The translations under genes and the position numbers were made by a program. A stretch of DNA of 16,516 nt. Source: an uncultured Coprococcus sp. (GTDB lineage: Bacteria > Bacillota_A > Clostridia > Lachnospirales > Lachnospiraceae). Where the stretch lies: positions 1 through 16,516 of the forward strand of contig CAAGAB010000252.1 in the NCBI GenBank assembly GCA_900767685.1, read 5' to 3'. Within the stretch, counting starts at the first letter, position 1, and each line of letters begins with the position of its first letter. Shown here piece after piece: positions 15,668 through 16,516 of the stretch. Below the pieces are notes generated by a model, which did no database searches, was not told the origin of the DNA, and saw only the letters and a program-made list of their open reading frames with translations.

Positions 15668-16516
15668 TTAAACGTTCATCTGCTTTGCAACCTCAGCTGC
15701 AAAATCCTCGTTCTTCTTCTCCATTCCCTCGCCAACCTCGAAACGAACGAACTTGGCAATCTTGAGATCCTTGTTTACTGACTCAAGGTACTTAGCAACT
15801 GTCTGCTTTCCATCCTCAGCCTTTACATATACCTGATCAAGAAGGCTGATCTCCTTAACCTGCTTTGAGATACGTCCCTCAACAAGGCCATTGAATATCT
15901 TGTCTGCAACGATTGCGTCCTTATCAGCCATAGCAAGCTCTGCAAGCTGTGCCTTAGCCTCCTTTGAAAGGAAGTTGAATAAGAAGTTCATATTACTCTT
16001 CTTCTCTTCGTAAATAGCTACATCCTCAGCGCTCCATACGCCATCAACAGCCTTTGCGATCAGCTTGTTAAGGATTGGCTTTGGAAGTGTATCAGGTGCA
16101 TTAAGTGCACTGTCAACTGTGATCTCCTTAAGCTTAGCCATAGCGTCTGCTGAGATATCAGCTCTGCTGATGTACTGTGGGTTCATAGCTGCGATCTGCA
16201 TTGCCACATTCTTAAGTGCTTCCTTTACAGCGTCATCGCTTGCGCCGTTGCCAGCTACGATAACACCTATTCTACCATTGCCATGTAAGTAATCAACAAC
16301 TACATCGCCTGTAACCTTCTCAAATCTACGGAATGATAACTTCTCTCCGATCGTAGCAGTCTTGTCAACAAGCTCTTCCTTAAGTCCGTTCTCACCAAGA
16401 AGTGCCTCAACATCCTCGCCATCCTTGCCACCAACGAGTGATGAAGCAAGTGCCTGATCAGCTATCTGCTGAACAAATGTCTGGAATATCTCATTCTTAG
16501 CAACGAAGTCTGTCTC
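15668..16516 (-). CDS. tsf: Elongation factor Ts, C-terminal part (5' end outside window)
   Basis: EF-Ts recycles EF-Tu by exchanging GDP for GTP during translation. The frame stays open to the window edge, giving the last 282 residues. It begins ETDFVAKNE, the conserved motif that follows the N-terminal UBA domain, so only about 75-80 residues are missing. Further hallmarks are IGEKLSFRRFEKV, GRIGVIVAGNG, VAMQIAAMNPQYISR, VEGRISK, LLDQVYVK, and the end RFEVGEGMEKKNEDFAAEV. Between NPQY and VEGR there are about 104 residues, against about 43 in E. coli as I recall it, so a segment of some 60 residues is inserted (about 15920-16100). The GTG/ATG codons near 16200 are internal, not starts. It probably follows rpsB outside the window, as is usual. 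Confidence 0.95.
   Translation of the reverse strand, partial: ETDFVAKNEIFQTFVQQIADQALASSLVGGKDGEDVEALLGENGLKEELVDKTATIGEKLSFRRFEKVTGDVVVDYLHGNGRIGVIVAGNGASDDAVKEALKNVAMQIAAMNPQYISRADISADAMAKLKEITVDSALNAPDTLPKPILNKLIAKAVDGVWSAEDVAIYEEKKSNMNFLFNFLSKEAKAQLAELAMADKDAIVADKIFNGLVEGRISKQVKEISLLDQVYVKAEDGKQTVAKYLESVNKDLKIAKFVRFEVGEGMEKKNEDFAAEVAKQMNV

Noticed and set aside
15668..16207. Short gene starting at the GTG near 16207
   Set aside because: The frame continues upstream to the window edge with clear EF-Ts motifs, so this is an internal codon of tsf.

Overview
The window looks like ordinary chromosome from a Lachnospiraceae-type member of the Clostridia. The base composition is moderately low in G+C (by eye near 40%). 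Ribosome binding sites are strong and GGAGG-like, and intrinsic terminators are plentiful. The protein set (RluF, a divergent LigA, acetyl-type MetA, AzgA-type purine permease, a large modular GH53 galactanase with clostridial C-terminal repeats, and EF-Ts) points the same way. This assignment is an inference from gene content. Only the Lrp-family gene reads rightward; every other gene reads leftward on the minus strand.

Layout from left to right. (1) 86-3849 holds a leftward cluster, rluF then ligA then metA, with gaps of about 75 nt (rRNA modification, DNA ligation, methionine synthesis). (2) 3850-4378 is a divergent intergenic region with a small direct repeat and a sigma-A-type promoter that runs straight into an intrinsic terminator, followed by lrp (+). 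(3) A shared terminator separates lrp from a convergent gene for a very acidic single-pass membrane protein. (4) A tRNA-Arg(CCG) with its own promoter sits between that gene and the terminator of a secreted protein carrying two tandem Ig-like repeats. (5) A purine permease and a 1071-residue secreted endo-beta-1,4-galactanase each form their own terminated unit. (6) A two-component system (OmpR-type regulator, then histidine kinase) is preceded by an 11-bp-spaced direct repeat typical of autoregulation. (7) The 3' part of tsf (EF-Ts) runs off the right edge.

Nearly every unit from 4887 to 15631 is bounded by a visible hairpin plus T-tract, so the transcription units can be read with fair confidence. 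The functional theme of the right half is extracellular: galactan (pectin side-chain) breakdown, an Ig-like secreted protein, and envelope sensing. No mobile element, CRISPR array, phage gene or defence system is visible, and I found no complete novel system. The best leads are regulatory (the GCGCAA cluster upstream of the galactanase, the 11-bp direct repeat at the two-component operon, and the promoter-terminator pair before lrp) and structural (a roughly 60-residue insertion in EF-Ts, and a LigA lacking residues normally regarded as important for adenylation).
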